Assembly (NCBI GenBank): GCA_045124495.1
Contig: JBGVLX010000072.1
Coordinates: 1 to 35,550 of the forward strand
Direction of reading: 5' to 3'
Source of the DNA: RGIG1668 sp045124495
GTDB lineage: Bacteria; Bacillota; Clostridia; Lachnospirales; Lachnospiraceae
DNA: 35,550 nt
Notes under the pieces: generated by a model
The model's database searches: none
What the model was told of the DNA's origin: nothing
What the model saw: the letters and a program-made list of their open reading frames with translations, nothing else
Shown here: positions 24,861 through 32,219 of the stretch, piece by piece
How positions within the stretch are numbered: position 1 is the first letter of the stretch
How the letters are laid out: each line of letters starts with the position of its first letter
Program-made: the position numbers and the translations under genes

Positions 24861-25033
24861 TTTACGTTACCTAAATGATTTATGATAGATGAATTCTATC
24901 AAATTTACGTTGTTACAGTAATTTATGATAGATGGATACTATCAAATTTACGTAGTTACAGCAATTAATGATAGATGAATTCTATCAAATTTACGTTGTT
25001 GCTATGATTCATAATAGATGAATCGTTTTTTAT
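24861..25033. repeat. 43-bp tandem array at the 3' end of oppA
   Basis: Four units start with TTTACGT at 24861, 24904, 24947 and 24990, an exact 43-bp period. Each has a small palindrome such as GATAGATGAATTCTATC; the last unit is degenerate. The next TTTACGT, at 25034, is the reverse complement of the last oppA codons (Tyr-Val-Lys), so the unit appears to be seeded by the gene end. Confidence 0.88.
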
Positions 25034-26592
25034 TTTACGTAATATACCTTGGCCATATCCATGACGTAGAGTGGATAGAAGGTGTAGCCTGCAAGGTTGT
25101 GATCTAAAGCAACCAGCAATGGTGGGTCCATGATGTAGGCGGTGGCTGCTTCGTTGGTTAGGGCAGCTTGTGCTTCCTTATAATAAGTTACTTTTTCTTC
25201 ATCGTTGGTGGTAGCCACAGCCTTTTGGAATGCTTCGTCGAAGGCAGGGGAACTGAAGTTGATGAAGTTTTTGGAGTTTCCGGTTTCGAAACGGTACAGG
25301 ATGTCTTTTGGTGACATGTTGGCGTCCAGACCGATTACGGTAGCTTCGTAATTTCTTCCCACATAGACTTCTTCCAGCCAGCTTTCCCATTCAATCGGTT
25401 CGATGGTGGCATTGATGCCGGCCGCTTTTAACTGTTCCACAATGACCTGCGCAGTATCCATATGGAACTGGTAGTTGGAAGGAACGGTAATGGTTAAATC
25501 AAATCCATTTTCGTATCCGGCTTCTGTTAATAAAGATTTTGCTTTTTCAATGTTATAAGAGTAAACAGAATCCAAATCCTTATTATAATATTTTTCGAAT
25601 CCGGAGAACATGGAGGTGGAAATTTCTGTACCACGGCCACCGGCTACCATAAGATTAATTTCTTCCTTATTTAGGGCATAACAGATAGCCTGACGAACCT
25701 TTACATCGCTTAATGGACCGGCTTCATTGTTCAGGTAAAGTGCCTGAACCAGATTCATGTGTCCTGCAAGAACCTGCATATCATTTTCTACTGACAATGC
25801 CTGGTCATCCGTCATATATGGATAGACCTGAATGGTTCCTGATTTTAGCTGGGTGACAGCTAAATTACTGTCTGCAATTACCTTAAATTCCACACGGTCA
25901 AGGTAGGCTGCATTTTCTTCGGACCAGTAATTTTGATTTTTCTCTACGATATAACTTTCCAATGGAGAATAAGATACGAATTGAAAAGGACCTGTACCGG
26001 AAAGTTCTCCGGTTTTATCAGAGTCTTTAGGGATGATGGCGGTGGTCATATATGCCAGCATTTCGGAATCAGGCTGGCTTAAGGTTACTTTTACCGTTTT
26101 TTCATCCACGATTTCTACAGAGGCGAATGCGGAATAAGCGGAAGTAAGAGGTGCAGACTGCCCCTCCAGCATTCCGGCGCATCGCTTTAAAGAATATTCG
26201 ATATCCTCTACTGTAACAAGGTTTCCGTTATGGAACAAAATGCCATCCCTTAAGGTGAAAACGTATTCTGTAGCATCCTCTGAAACGGTTACATCGCTTG
26301 CAACAGCAGGAATTAAATCGCCTTCCGGCGTAGGTTTTACTAAGCCTTCATAGACATTAAATAAAACTTCTCTGGTTCCTGCCGCTTCTACTAAATGTGG
26401 GTCAAGACTGTCGAGATCCTGTTGAATTCCAACTACAACAGTACCTCCATAAGTTTTTTCTCCTGAAGAATTATTAAGTTCAGAAGTAGCATTGTTTGAA
26501 TTAGAATTCTTATCGCCAGAGCATCCGCTGAGTGCAATAGTACCCAAAGCAAACAATGTTGAGATTGTGATGATTTTTTTTAATAGTCTCAT
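25030..26592 (-). CDS. Solute-binding lipoprotein of a peptide-type ABC transporter
   Basis: A 520-residue family 5 extracellular solute-binding protein (OppA/DppA type). The lipoprotein signal ends in LSGC with C24, followed by a Ser/Asn-rich linker. The mature part shows the family pattern: GTVVVGIQQDLDSLDP, YEGLVKPTPEGDLIPAVAS, YVFTLRDGILFHNG, VRQAICYALNKEEI and AGY near the second lobe. It captures peptides or similar ligands at the outer face of the membrane and delivers them to OppB/OppC. The start at 26592 has AGGAG eight bases upstream. The promoter TTGCCA-17-TACAAT with an overlapping TTGTATACAA palindrome lies upstream. The ligand cannot be deduced. Confidence 0.92.
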   Translation of the reverse strand: MRLLKKIITISTLFALGTIALSGCSGDKNSNSNNATSELNNSSGEKTYGGTVVVGIQQDLDSLDPHLVEAAGTREVLFNVYEGLVKPTPEGDLIPAVASDVTVSEDATEYVFTLRDGILFHNGNLVTVEDIEYSLKRCAGMLEGQSAPLTSAYSAFASVEIVDEKTVKVTLSQPDSEMLAYMTTAIIPKDSDKTGELSGTGPFQFVSYSPLESYIVEKNQNYWSEENAAYLDRVEFKVIADSNLAVTQLKSGTIQVYPYMTDDQALSVENDMQVLAGHMNLVQALYLNNEAGPLSDVKVRQAICYALNKEEINLMVAGGRGTEISTSMFSGFEKYYNKDLDSVYSYNIEKAKSLLTEAGYENGFDLTITVPSNYQFHMDTAQVIVEQLKAAGINATIEPIEWESWLEEVYVGRNYEATVIGLDANMSPKDILYRFETGNSKNFINFSSPAFDEAFQKAVATTNDEEKVTYYKEAQAALTNEAATAYIMDPPLLVALDHNLAGYTFYPLYVMDMAKVYYVK

Positions 26593-26641
26593 ATTGTTAC
26601 TCCTTTTTTAATATTTCTCCCATTATTTAATTGTCTTATAC

Positions 26642-26670
26642 ATTGTATACAAGAAAAAATGAAATGGCAA
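26642..26670 (-). promoter_or_regulatory. Promoter of the opp operon (TTGCCA-17-TACAAT)
   Basis: On the - strand TTGCCA (26665-26670) and TACAAT (26642-26647) are 17 bp apart, about 50 bp before oppA. The -10 box lies within the candidate operator. Confidence 0.7.
26643..26652 (-). promoter_or_regulatory. Candidate operator TTGTATACAA at the opp promoter
   Basis: A perfect palindrome overlapping the -10 box. It is the same 10-mer found at the ispE-gntR start site (7344-7353), and TTGTATACAATRTA is shared on the coding strands. The position fits repression. Confidence 0.5.
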
Positions 26671-26726
26671 GTATCTTTTTTGATACATATCCTTTTAAAA
26701 TTGGTATTATATAGACTTTGATTTAT

Positions 26727-26840
26727 AAAAAAAATAAGGAATCAGGGGGAGCTGATTCCTTACATGAGGGGAGTATAAATAATTAATAAGGGGTTATATA
26801 GTGTGTGCATAGAGATTAATTTCCGCTCATCTCTAACACA
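26727..26840 (-). ncRNA. Predicted small RNA (about 115 nt) with three C-rich motifs
   Basis: A consensus promoter on the - strand (26846-26874) is followed by a short transcript ending at an intrinsic terminator. The terminator stem is AAGGAATCAG (26752-26761 complement) with CTGATTCCTT (26736-26745 complement), then ATTTTTTTT. The 5' end folds into a hairpin: TAGAGAT pairs with ATCTCTA. Between the hairpins an unpaired stretch carries AACCCCTT and ACTCCCCTC, and the terminator loop is CTCCCCC. No sizeable ORF is present. Exposed C-rich motifs are how RsaE/RoxS-type Firmicutes small RNAs pair with Shine-Dalgarno sequences. The RNA ends before the oppA promoter, so it is independent of that operon. 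Confidence 0.7.
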
Positions 26841-26845
26841 AGACT

Positions 26846-26874
26846 ATTATAGTACAGTGAAACGAAAATTGCAA
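26846..26874 (-). promoter_or_regulatory. Promoter of the small RNA (TTGCAA-17-TATAAT)
   Basis: On the - strand TTGCAA (26869-26874) and a perfect TATAAT (26846-26851) are 17 bp apart. The remaining spacer up to 27141 is very AT-rich and shows no further clear feature except TGTTTACTTGTGAACA (about 27068), an imperfect palindrome. Confidence 0.75.
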
Positions 26875-27141
26875 TAATAAAATTATTGAAAAATGTTATA
26901 AAAATTTTAGAAAAATAGTATAAATATACTCGAAAATGAAAGAAAATCGTAATATTTGTGGCAATAATTGTTCAATAATAACAAAATAAAAAAGATAAAT
27001 TGTGGAATATCATGCATAACAAAGGGGAAAATAGTTTAAAATGAAGAGAAGTAGTATTATGGTTATTGTTTACTTGTGAACAGTATTATTATTGGAACCG
27101 TACAGTGATTTCTTACAAATATTATAAAGTTGAAAATTATA

Positions 27142-27171
27142 TTGACGTATTAGTTCCTTTTGGGGTATATT
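27142..27171 (+). promoter_or_regulatory. Promoter of the zinc-ribbon gene (TTGACG-18-TATATT)
   Basis: TTGACG at 27142-27147 and TATATT at 27166-27171 are 18 bp apart, 36 bp before the start codon at 27208. Confidence 0.6.
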
Positions 27172-27207
27172 AAAAATAAAATGAATCAGTTAAGGAAGGG
27201 GATTAGA

Positions 27208-28302
27208 ATGAGTCAATTTTGTCATAGTTGTGGGACGAAACTGCCAGATGATGCAGTATTTTGTTCCGGCTGTGGAACAAGGGTAAAATTACCAGAACAG
27301 CCAGCAGGAATTGTGAATACAAACGATATAGAAACGACACAACCAATAGTAGAGCCGGTCGCATACAGTAGTCCGGTAGAACCACCGAAGGCGGAAGAGC
27401 CAGTGACATACAGCAGTCCGGTAGAACCACCGAAAGCGGAAGAGCCGGTCGCATACAGCAGTCCGGTAGAGCCACCGAAAGCGGAAGAACCGGTAACATA
27501 CAGCAGTCCGGTAGAACCACCGAAAGCGGAAGAACCGGTGACATACAGCAGTCCGGTAGAACCACCGAAAGCGGAAGAGCCGGTAACATACAGTAGTCCG
27601 GTAGAACCACCGAAACCGGAAACCGGAGCTAATGTAAATTTAGTACAGCCGACATCTTATGTGGGAGGTACAAATAATTCAGGAAATACTTCTTATGGAA
27701 GAACAGCATCTTCTGTACCGGCAGAACAGCCAATACCTGGATTTGGAGCACCGAAAGGAAATTCGGCGAAGAAGGAAAAGAAAAAGAAGAAAAAGACAGG
27801 GTTTGTTGTATTTTTTGTAATTGTTTTACTTATAGCAGCAGGAGCCGCAACCGTTTATGTTTTAGATAAACAAGGTGTGATTGATATTCTTCCAAAAGAA
27901 GAGAAAAGTACATATAAAGAAGCCATTGATTTATATGTAAAAGGTATTGAAGAACAGGAAATCGATACCTTTTTAGATGCATATGGAAGCTTTTTGGTAG
28001 AAGAATTTGCTGATGGTGAAGGTGAAGAATACCTGGAAGAAGTATATGAAGAATATGAATCAGAAGCAGGTTCCGATTTAAAGATTTCTTATGAAGTAAC
28101 TAAAGAAAAGCAATACACAGAATCTAAATTGGCGGACTTACAGGAAGATTTAGAAGATGATTACGATTTTAAGGGAACGATAGAAGAAGCTTATGATATC
28201 ACCACTGAGTTTACCATTAAAGGTGATGATGGAGAAACAGATGACAGAGTGAAGTTCCTTATAGTAAAAATTGAAGGTCAGTGGTATCTGGCAGAATTTT
28301 AG
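27208..28302 (+). CDS. Zinc-ribbon membrane protein with 15-residue repeats
   Basis: A 364-residue protein starting at 27208 with GGAAGGGG about eight bases upstream. Residues 5-22 are a zinc ribbon (CHSCG and CSGCG). Residues 51-140 are six near-identical 15-residue repeats (VTYSSPVEPPKAEEP), encoded by 45-bp DNA repeats. After a Lys-rich stretch, residues 197-219 form one membrane segment (FVVFFVIVLLIAAGAATVYV). Residues 230-364 are an acidic extracellular domain ending in VKIEGQWYLAEF, the ending typical of NTF2-like or DUF4878-type domains. The topology is N-terminus inside, C-terminus outside. Function is unknown; zinc-ribbon/one-pass proteins of this type often sense or scaffold at the membrane. 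A terminator follows. Confidence 0.82.
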   Translation: MSQFCHSCGTKLPDDAVFCSGCGTRVKLPEQPAGIVNTNDIETTQPIVEPVAYSSPVEPPKAEEPVTYSSPVEPPKAEEPVAYSSPVEPPKAEEPVTYSSPVEPPKAEEPVTYSSPVEPPKAEEPVTYSSPVEPPKPETGANVNLVQPTSYVGGTNNSGNTSYGRTASSVPAEQPIPGFGAPKGNSAKKEKKKKKKTGFVVFFVIVLLIAAGAATVYVLDKQGVIDILPKEEKSTYKEAIDLYVKGIEEQEIDTFLDAYGSFLVEEFADGEGEEYLEEVYEEYESEAGSDLKISYEVTKEKQYTESKLADLQEDLEDDYDFKGTIEEAYDITTEFTIKGDDGETDDRVKFLIVKIEGQWYLAEF

Positions 28303-28322
28303 GGTTAATACAGTAGCAAAAG

Positions 28323-28376
28323 AACGTTCAGAGTCCGGAATCGGAAGTTATTTTGATAGGATTTTGGACGTTTTTT
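28323..28376 (+). terminator. Intrinsic terminator
   Basis: AACGTTCAGAGTCC (28323-28336) pairs, with G-U pairs, with GGATTTTGGACGTT (28359-28372), followed by a T run to 28376. It separates the zinc-ribbon gene from the glycolipid synthase genes. Confidence 0.75.
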
Positions 28377-28401
28377 GCAAAATCAAAAGGAAGTTAAGTA
28401 T

Positions 28402-29532
28402 ATGAACAAGAGGATATTGATATGTACGGCTTCAACGGGGCAAGGACATAATACGGTTGCATTTTCTTTGAAGGATGAACTAGATCAGCTGGGATATGAT
28501 GTAGCCATTATGGAACCGATGAAACAAAAAAATGAACATCTTGGAAATTTTATAGATGGTGGATATAAATTACTGGCAACTAAGATGCCGAAAGTTTATA
28601 GCGGATTATATAAAGTGACCAATTATGAAATGGTAGATGTCAGGGTAAACCGATGGATTGATAATTTCATGAATGGTGGCTTAGAAGATTTGGTGAAAAC
28701 CTTTGATCCTGCATTGATTATCTCAACCCACCCTTTACTTGTAAAGCAGATTTCGGAAGTGATATCCAAGGGCGAAGTGCATTCGAAGTTTTTGTCTGTG
28801 GTTACGGATTTTCAGGCGCATCAGGCATATATTTGTGACAGGATTGACGGGTATATTGTGGGAAGCCTTCCTACGAAAAGGGATTTGGTGGAAAAAGATA
28901 TTGACCCAAAGATTATTTATCCTTATGGAATCCCGATTCGGAAAGATTTTTCTAAAGTAGACGGAGTTTACCAGAAATCTGATCTTTTCACTTTGCTGAT
29001 TATGGGTGGAAGTATGGGAATGAAAGCCATAAAAAAGGCCCTGGCAAATATCCTGGACATGGATGAAATCTTAAGGATTTTTGTTGTATGTGGCTCTAAT
29101 GAGGAATTAAAAGAGGAATTAGAGAAACTTTTAAGCAAGTATTATGGAAAAAAACAGGTAGAAATATTTGGGTATGTTGATAAAGTAAATGAATTGATGG
29201 CGATTTCAGATGTCATTGTGACAAAACCGGGAGGACTTACTGTGACAGAAAGTCTTACCATGCGTCTGCCTATGATTATTCCTTATTACATTCCGGGACA
29301 GGAAGAGGAAAATACCGAGGTGATGTCAGCGGAAGGAGTTGCCATGGAAACAGACATTGCGAAATTGGATGAAACCATCGCAAAATTAATGCAAAAACCT
29401 TCTTTACTGGAATATATGAAGGAAAACATTGACCGTCTCGTGGAACCGCATTCTTTTGATGACACTCTAAGATTGATTGAGAATTTGATTGAGGAATTTA
29501 ATCAGGAAATTCACATTAGTGGAAGGTCTTAA
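28402..29532 (+). CDS. GT28 diacylglycerol glycosyltransferase (UgtP/MGDG synthase family), copy 1
   Basis: A 376-residue glycosyltransferase with the GT-B fold. The N-terminal MGDG-synthase-type domain begins ILICTASTGQGHN with the GQGHN glycine loop, and the C-terminal domain has the donor-binding motif VTKPGGLTVTES followed by PMIIPYYIPGQEEEN. Family members transfer glucose or galactose from UDP-sugar to diacylglycerol at the cytoplasmic face, making glycolipids or lipoteichoic acid anchors. The ATG at 28402 has AAAAGGAAG eight bases upstream. A second paralogue follows after 100 bp. No membrane segment is predicted, as expected for this peripheral enzyme. Exact sugar and chain length cannot be told. 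Confidence 0.88.
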   Translation: MNKRILICTASTGQGHNTVAFSLKDELDQLGYDVAIMEPMKQKNEHLGNFIDGGYKLLATKMPKVYSGLYKVTNYEMVDVRVNRWIDNFMNGGLEDLVKTFDPALIISTHPLLVKQISEVISKGEVHSKFLSVVTDFQAHQAYICDRIDGYIVGSLPTKRDLVEKDIDPKIIYPYGIPIRKDFSKVDGVYQKSDLFTLLIMGGSMGMKAIKKALANILDMDEILRIFVVCGSNEELKEELEKLLSKYYGKKQVEIFGYVDKVNELMAISDVIVTKPGGLTVTESLTMRLPMIIPYYIPGQEEENTEVMSAEGVAMETDIAKLDETIAKLMQKPSLLEYMKENIDRLVEPHSFDDTLRLIENLIEEFNQEIHISGRS

Positions 29533-29557
29533 GGAATGGGGAAAAGTAGTTGGAGCT

Positions 29558-29591
29558 AAGTGTTCCTGTTTGCTTGCAAATAGGAACACTT
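29558..29591. repeat. Near-perfect hairpin between the two glycolipid synthase genes
   Basis: AAGTGTTCCTGTTTGC (29558-29573) and GCAAATAGGAACACTT (29576-29591) pair along 16 bp with one G-U pair and almost no loop. No T tract follows on the + strand (CAAAAAAT instead), so RNA processing or differential stability is more likely than termination. Confidence 0.75.
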
Positions 29592-29632
29592 CAAAAAATA
29601 TAAGCAGATTTGCTTGGACTTTGGTGGAGTGT

Positions 29633-30724
29633 ATGAAGAAAATCATTATTTTTACAGCTGCATATGGAAATGGTCATAATAGTGTTGCCCAGGTCTTAAA
29701 AGAACAGATCAAAGAAATGGGTGAGAATTTTAAGGTGGAGATTTTGGATTTTTTTCATGTGTTTGCCAAAGAAAAAGAAACCATGATGTACCAAGGATAC
29801 GAAGAACTGATTCGGACACTTCCTGGTTTGTTTAATTTGTATTACAATGCAAAGGATCGCGTTAACTTTATAAAATGGTTTGATACTGCAGATGTTAGTA
29901 TCCGTCGTCATGTGGAAGCATTCTTTGAAAAGGTAACAGTGGATTTGGTAATTTCCACTTTTCCGGTTGCATCTGGTTACCTGGCGCATCTAAAGAAAAA
30001 GGGAAAGGCAAAGTTTCAACTGGCCACCGTGATTACGGATTTCGTTGCTACTAGTGAATGGCTGTATCAAGGAACCGATTATTATTTTGTTGCCACCAAT
30101 GAGATAAAAAAAGAAATGATTCAAAAAGGCATTGAAAAGGATTCCGTGTTTGTTGCCGGAATACCGGTTCGGAAAGAATTTTACGAGTACAGTGAAGAAG
30201 AAAAGATTCCAGGGCTTGTTACTTTTTTAGGCGGAGGGTTAGGAATTTTGCCCGAAAACCCGGAGTTTTACCTTGATATCAGCAAGATAAAAGGGACGAA
30301 TCTTGTCATTGTAACCGGTAAAAATAAGGAACTGAGAAAACGGTTAGAAGAAACCATAAAGAAAGAAAATATTACCATATTAGGATTTGAAAACAACATG
30401 CCAAAGCTCTTAAGACAAAGTCAGGTCGTAGTGGGAAAACCGGGAGGACTTTCTTTGTTTGAGGCGGTGATGGCGGATACACCATATATTTTATATCAGG
30501 CAAAGCTGGGACAAGAAAAACGAAATGAACGTTATTTTGTGAAACATAGATTAGGACAAGCTGCAAAGAATGAAAAAGAATGTAAAGAGGCAATTTTAAA
30601 GCAGTTTACCAATTCGAAAGAAAGAAAAATAGAAGCGATACAAAGAAGAAACATCAGGGAGGCCGTAGAACCGGAAAGCATTAAAATACTGTTAAGAGGT
30701 AACAAGCCTGGGTTCGGCTCGTAG
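29633..30724 (+). CDS. GT28 diacylglycerol glycosyltransferase (UgtP/MGDG synthase family), copy 2
   Basis: A 363-residue paralogue of the preceding enzyme: IIIFTAAYGNGHN at the N-terminus, LVISTFPVASGYL and VITDFVATSEW in the lipid-binding half, and VVVGKPGGLSLFEA at the donor site. The ATG at 29633 has GGTGGAG three to four bases upstream; the long upstream frame overlaps copy 1 and crosses the hairpin, so it is rejected. The last codons (GFGS and the TAG stop) lie within a MITE copy, so the natural C-terminus may have been replaced by element sequence. The two enzymes may act in sequence to make mono- and diglycosyl lipid. Confidence 0.87.
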   Translation: MKKIIIFTAAYGNGHNSVAQVLKEQIKEMGENFKVEILDFFHVFAKEKETMMYQGYEELIRTLPGLFNLYYNAKDRVNFIKWFDTADVSIRRHVEAFFEKVTVDLVISTFPVASGYLAHLKKKGKAKFQLATVITDFVATSEWLYQGTDYYFVATNEIKKEMIQKGIEKDSVFVAGIPVRKEFYEYSEEEKIPGLVTFLGGGLGILPENPEFYLDISKIKGTNLVIVTGKNKELRKRLEETIKKENITILGFENNMPKLLRQSQVVVGKPGGLSLFEAVMADTPYILYQAKLGQEKRNERYFVKHRLGQAAKNEKECKEAILKQFTNSKERKIEAIQRRNIREAVEPESIKILLRGNKPGFGS

Positions 30725-30797
30725 CGAGAGCGTGCCTGCATTGTTTTGTTACTTTTGAATCACTTTCACATAAAATATTATAGTTTCGCAATCACCT
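30711..30797 (+). mobile_element. MITE-like element copy F (right half), overlapping a gene end
   Basis: GTTCGGCTCGTAGCG, GCGTGCCTGCATTGTTTTGT and the end TAGTTTCGCAATCACCT match the right half of copy D and the complement of copy A. The left half is missing. It supplies the stop codon of the preceding gene. TTTGAA (30754-30759), 16 bp, TATTAT (30776-30781) could act as promoter for the deacetylase gene. Confidence 0.8.
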
Positions 30798-30829
30798 AAT
30801 GAAAGGAATGGATGGAAAGGAGGAAGTTT

Positions 30830-31552
30830 ATGAATCGATTGGAAAAAATGGGATTAGGAATGCTAGGGATTTTGGCGGGAACATTTCTTGGATACTGTGC
30901 ATTGCCGAATCTTTATGCGAGAAATGTGTCAAAAAGGGTCCGAAAAACCTTGCCTAAGGGTAAAAATCAGGTTGCACTTACCTTTGATGATGGTCCAAAT
31001 GCTGAATATACAGGAAGAGTATTGGATATATTAAAAAAATATCAGGTAAAGGCAACCTTTTTTATTGTGATAAAGAATGCAAATCAAAATCTCGATTTGA
31101 TAGAGAGGATGAAGGCAGAAGGACATGAAATTGCCTTCCATTCCTATAAACATCAAAGTGCATGGGAATTAACCCCATGGGAAACCTTGAAAGAAATTCC
31201 TAAGGGAGAAGAACAATTAAAAGCACAGGATATCAAGTTCAGCTATGTCAGACCTCCTTGGGGGACGTTTAATTTGTTTACTTTATTTGCAATGTTAAGG
31301 AGAAATCTTCAGGTTATACTTTGGAGTGTTGAGGCTTATGACTGGAGAAAACACCAGACTAAGGAAAAGATTGCTAAGATTCTTTTAGAGCGGGTGGAAG
31401 ATGGAAGTATTATTGTGTTGCATGACAGTGGTGGAGCCAAGGGGGCACCGGAACATACCATTGGGTCTTTGGAATTATGGATACCGGAACTTTTAAAGAA
31501 GGGGTATCACTTTGTGACAATATCCCAGGGATTGAAAGGAGAAAGGGTATAA
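30830..31552 (+). CDS. Polysaccharide deacetylase (NodB homology, CE4)
   Basis: A 240-residue enzyme with an N-terminal membrane anchor or uncleaved signal (MGLGMLGILAGTFLGYCALP). All five CE4 motifs are present: TFDDGP (51-56), metal ligands H104 and H108 in FHSYKH, RPPWGTFN (141-148), VEAYDWR, and LHDSGG with H198. It removes acetyl groups from N-acetylated sugars of the wall or another glycan outside the cell. The ATG at 30830 has AAAGGAGG six bases upstream. The next gene starts 2 bp after its stop, so they are co-translated. A MITE end just upstream contains a promoter-like sequence. Confidence 0.92.
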   Translation: MNRLEKMGLGMLGILAGTFLGYCALPNLYARNVSKRVRKTLPKGKNQVALTFDDGPNAEYTGRVLDILKKYQVKATFFIVIKNANQNLDLIERMKAEGHEIAFHSYKHQSAWELTPWETLKEIPKGEEQLKAQDIKFSYVRPPWGTFNLFTLFAMLRRNLQVILWSVEAYDWRKHQTKEKIAKILLERVEDGSIIVLHDSGGAKGAPEHTIGSLELWIPELLKKGYHFVTISQGLKGERV

Positions 31553-31554
31553 CT

Positions 31555-32073
31555 ATGAAAAAGTTTCTTAGGTGGCTGATTGGCATTATGGATAAAAGTT
31601 ATCATAAAAAGCATCATCTGATATTGATACCAGGGTGTAAAAATGAATGTTTTTATATCAATTCCCATCCTTATGAAGGGGAAGAAAAGGTATTAGAGGG
31701 TGGAATCCGGATTCAAAAAGGAGATCCTATCATTGAAATTCATATGAACAATCAGAAATCCGATGAATTAAAAGATATTAAAATCATTATGAGGGTATTA
31801 AAAGAAGCTTTGCAGGCTTTGGCGGTGTTGTTTCAGACCCAGGAGTACAAAGATTGTAAGGCGGTATATGGAAATACCTTGTTATACCCCATTGCAGAGA
31901 GGTTTGGGTTTGAGGTGTTAAAGGTAGAAGAAAATGATGTGGATAAAGCGGGACAGCTTTGGGAAAACATCATAAAATATGCCTACAGCGAAAAAGGAAA
32001 GAAGTTAGAAAGCCGGGTTTCAAAAGAAATCTGGTATGAAAAGAATCGTCTGGTAAGCAAATGGTCAAAATAG
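31555..32073 (+). CDS. YkoP-like protein of unknown function
   Basis: A 172-residue soluble protein. The ATG at 31555 has AAGG eight bases upstream, and it follows the deacetylase stop by 2 bp. The N-terminus is basic and slightly hydrophobic (KKFLRWLIGIMDKSYHKKHH) but lacks a clear signal peptide. The middle part (GDPIIEIHMNN, EALQALAVLF, GNTLLYPIAERFGFEV) resembles the YkoP-like domain found beside polysaccharide deacetylases and glycosyltransferases in Bacillus and Clostridia. A function in envelope glycan or lipid metabolism is inferred from that neighbourhood only. A strong hairpin lies between it and the next gene. Confidence 0.6.
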   Translation: MKKFLRWLIGIMDKSYHKKHHLILIPGCKNECFYINSHPYEGEEKVLEGGIRIQKGDPIIEIHMNNQKSDELKDIKIIMRVLKEALQALAVLFQTQEYKDCKAVYGNTLLYPIAERFGFEVLKVEENDVDKAGQLWENIIKYAYSEKGKKLESRVSKEIWYEKNRLVSKWSK

Positions 32074-32116
32074 AAGTAACGATGGTTGTGAATCTTAACA
32101 GATTAGGTAAGAGGTT

Positions 32117-32170
32117 GGGGCGAAAAGTCATGTTTTTTCATGCGGGCATGAAAACATGATCTTTCGACCC
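32117..32170. repeat. Hairpin repeat between the YkoP-like and YbhN-like genes
   Basis: GGGGCGAAAAGTCATG (32117-32132) and the following CATG pair with CATGAAAACATGA and TCTTTCGACCC (to 32170) in a long hairpin with a 2-nt bulge and CGGG loop. No T tract follows. A weakly similar half (ATGAAAAACATCACTTTTTG, then ACCCTG) is present at 7202-7227. Confidence 0.65.
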
Positions 32171-32219
32171 TGGTATCTTAGGGAATATGAAACAGCGGGT
32201 TTGTCTAAGGGGTGATATT

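Noticed and set aside
24861..25033. CRISPR-like array near the opp genes
   Set aside because: Exact 43-bp period without variable spacers, and no cas genes.
27203..27610. A 135-codon antisense ORF with repeated residues
   Set aside because: It is produced by the 45-bp coding repeats of the zinc-ribbon gene read on the wrong strand.
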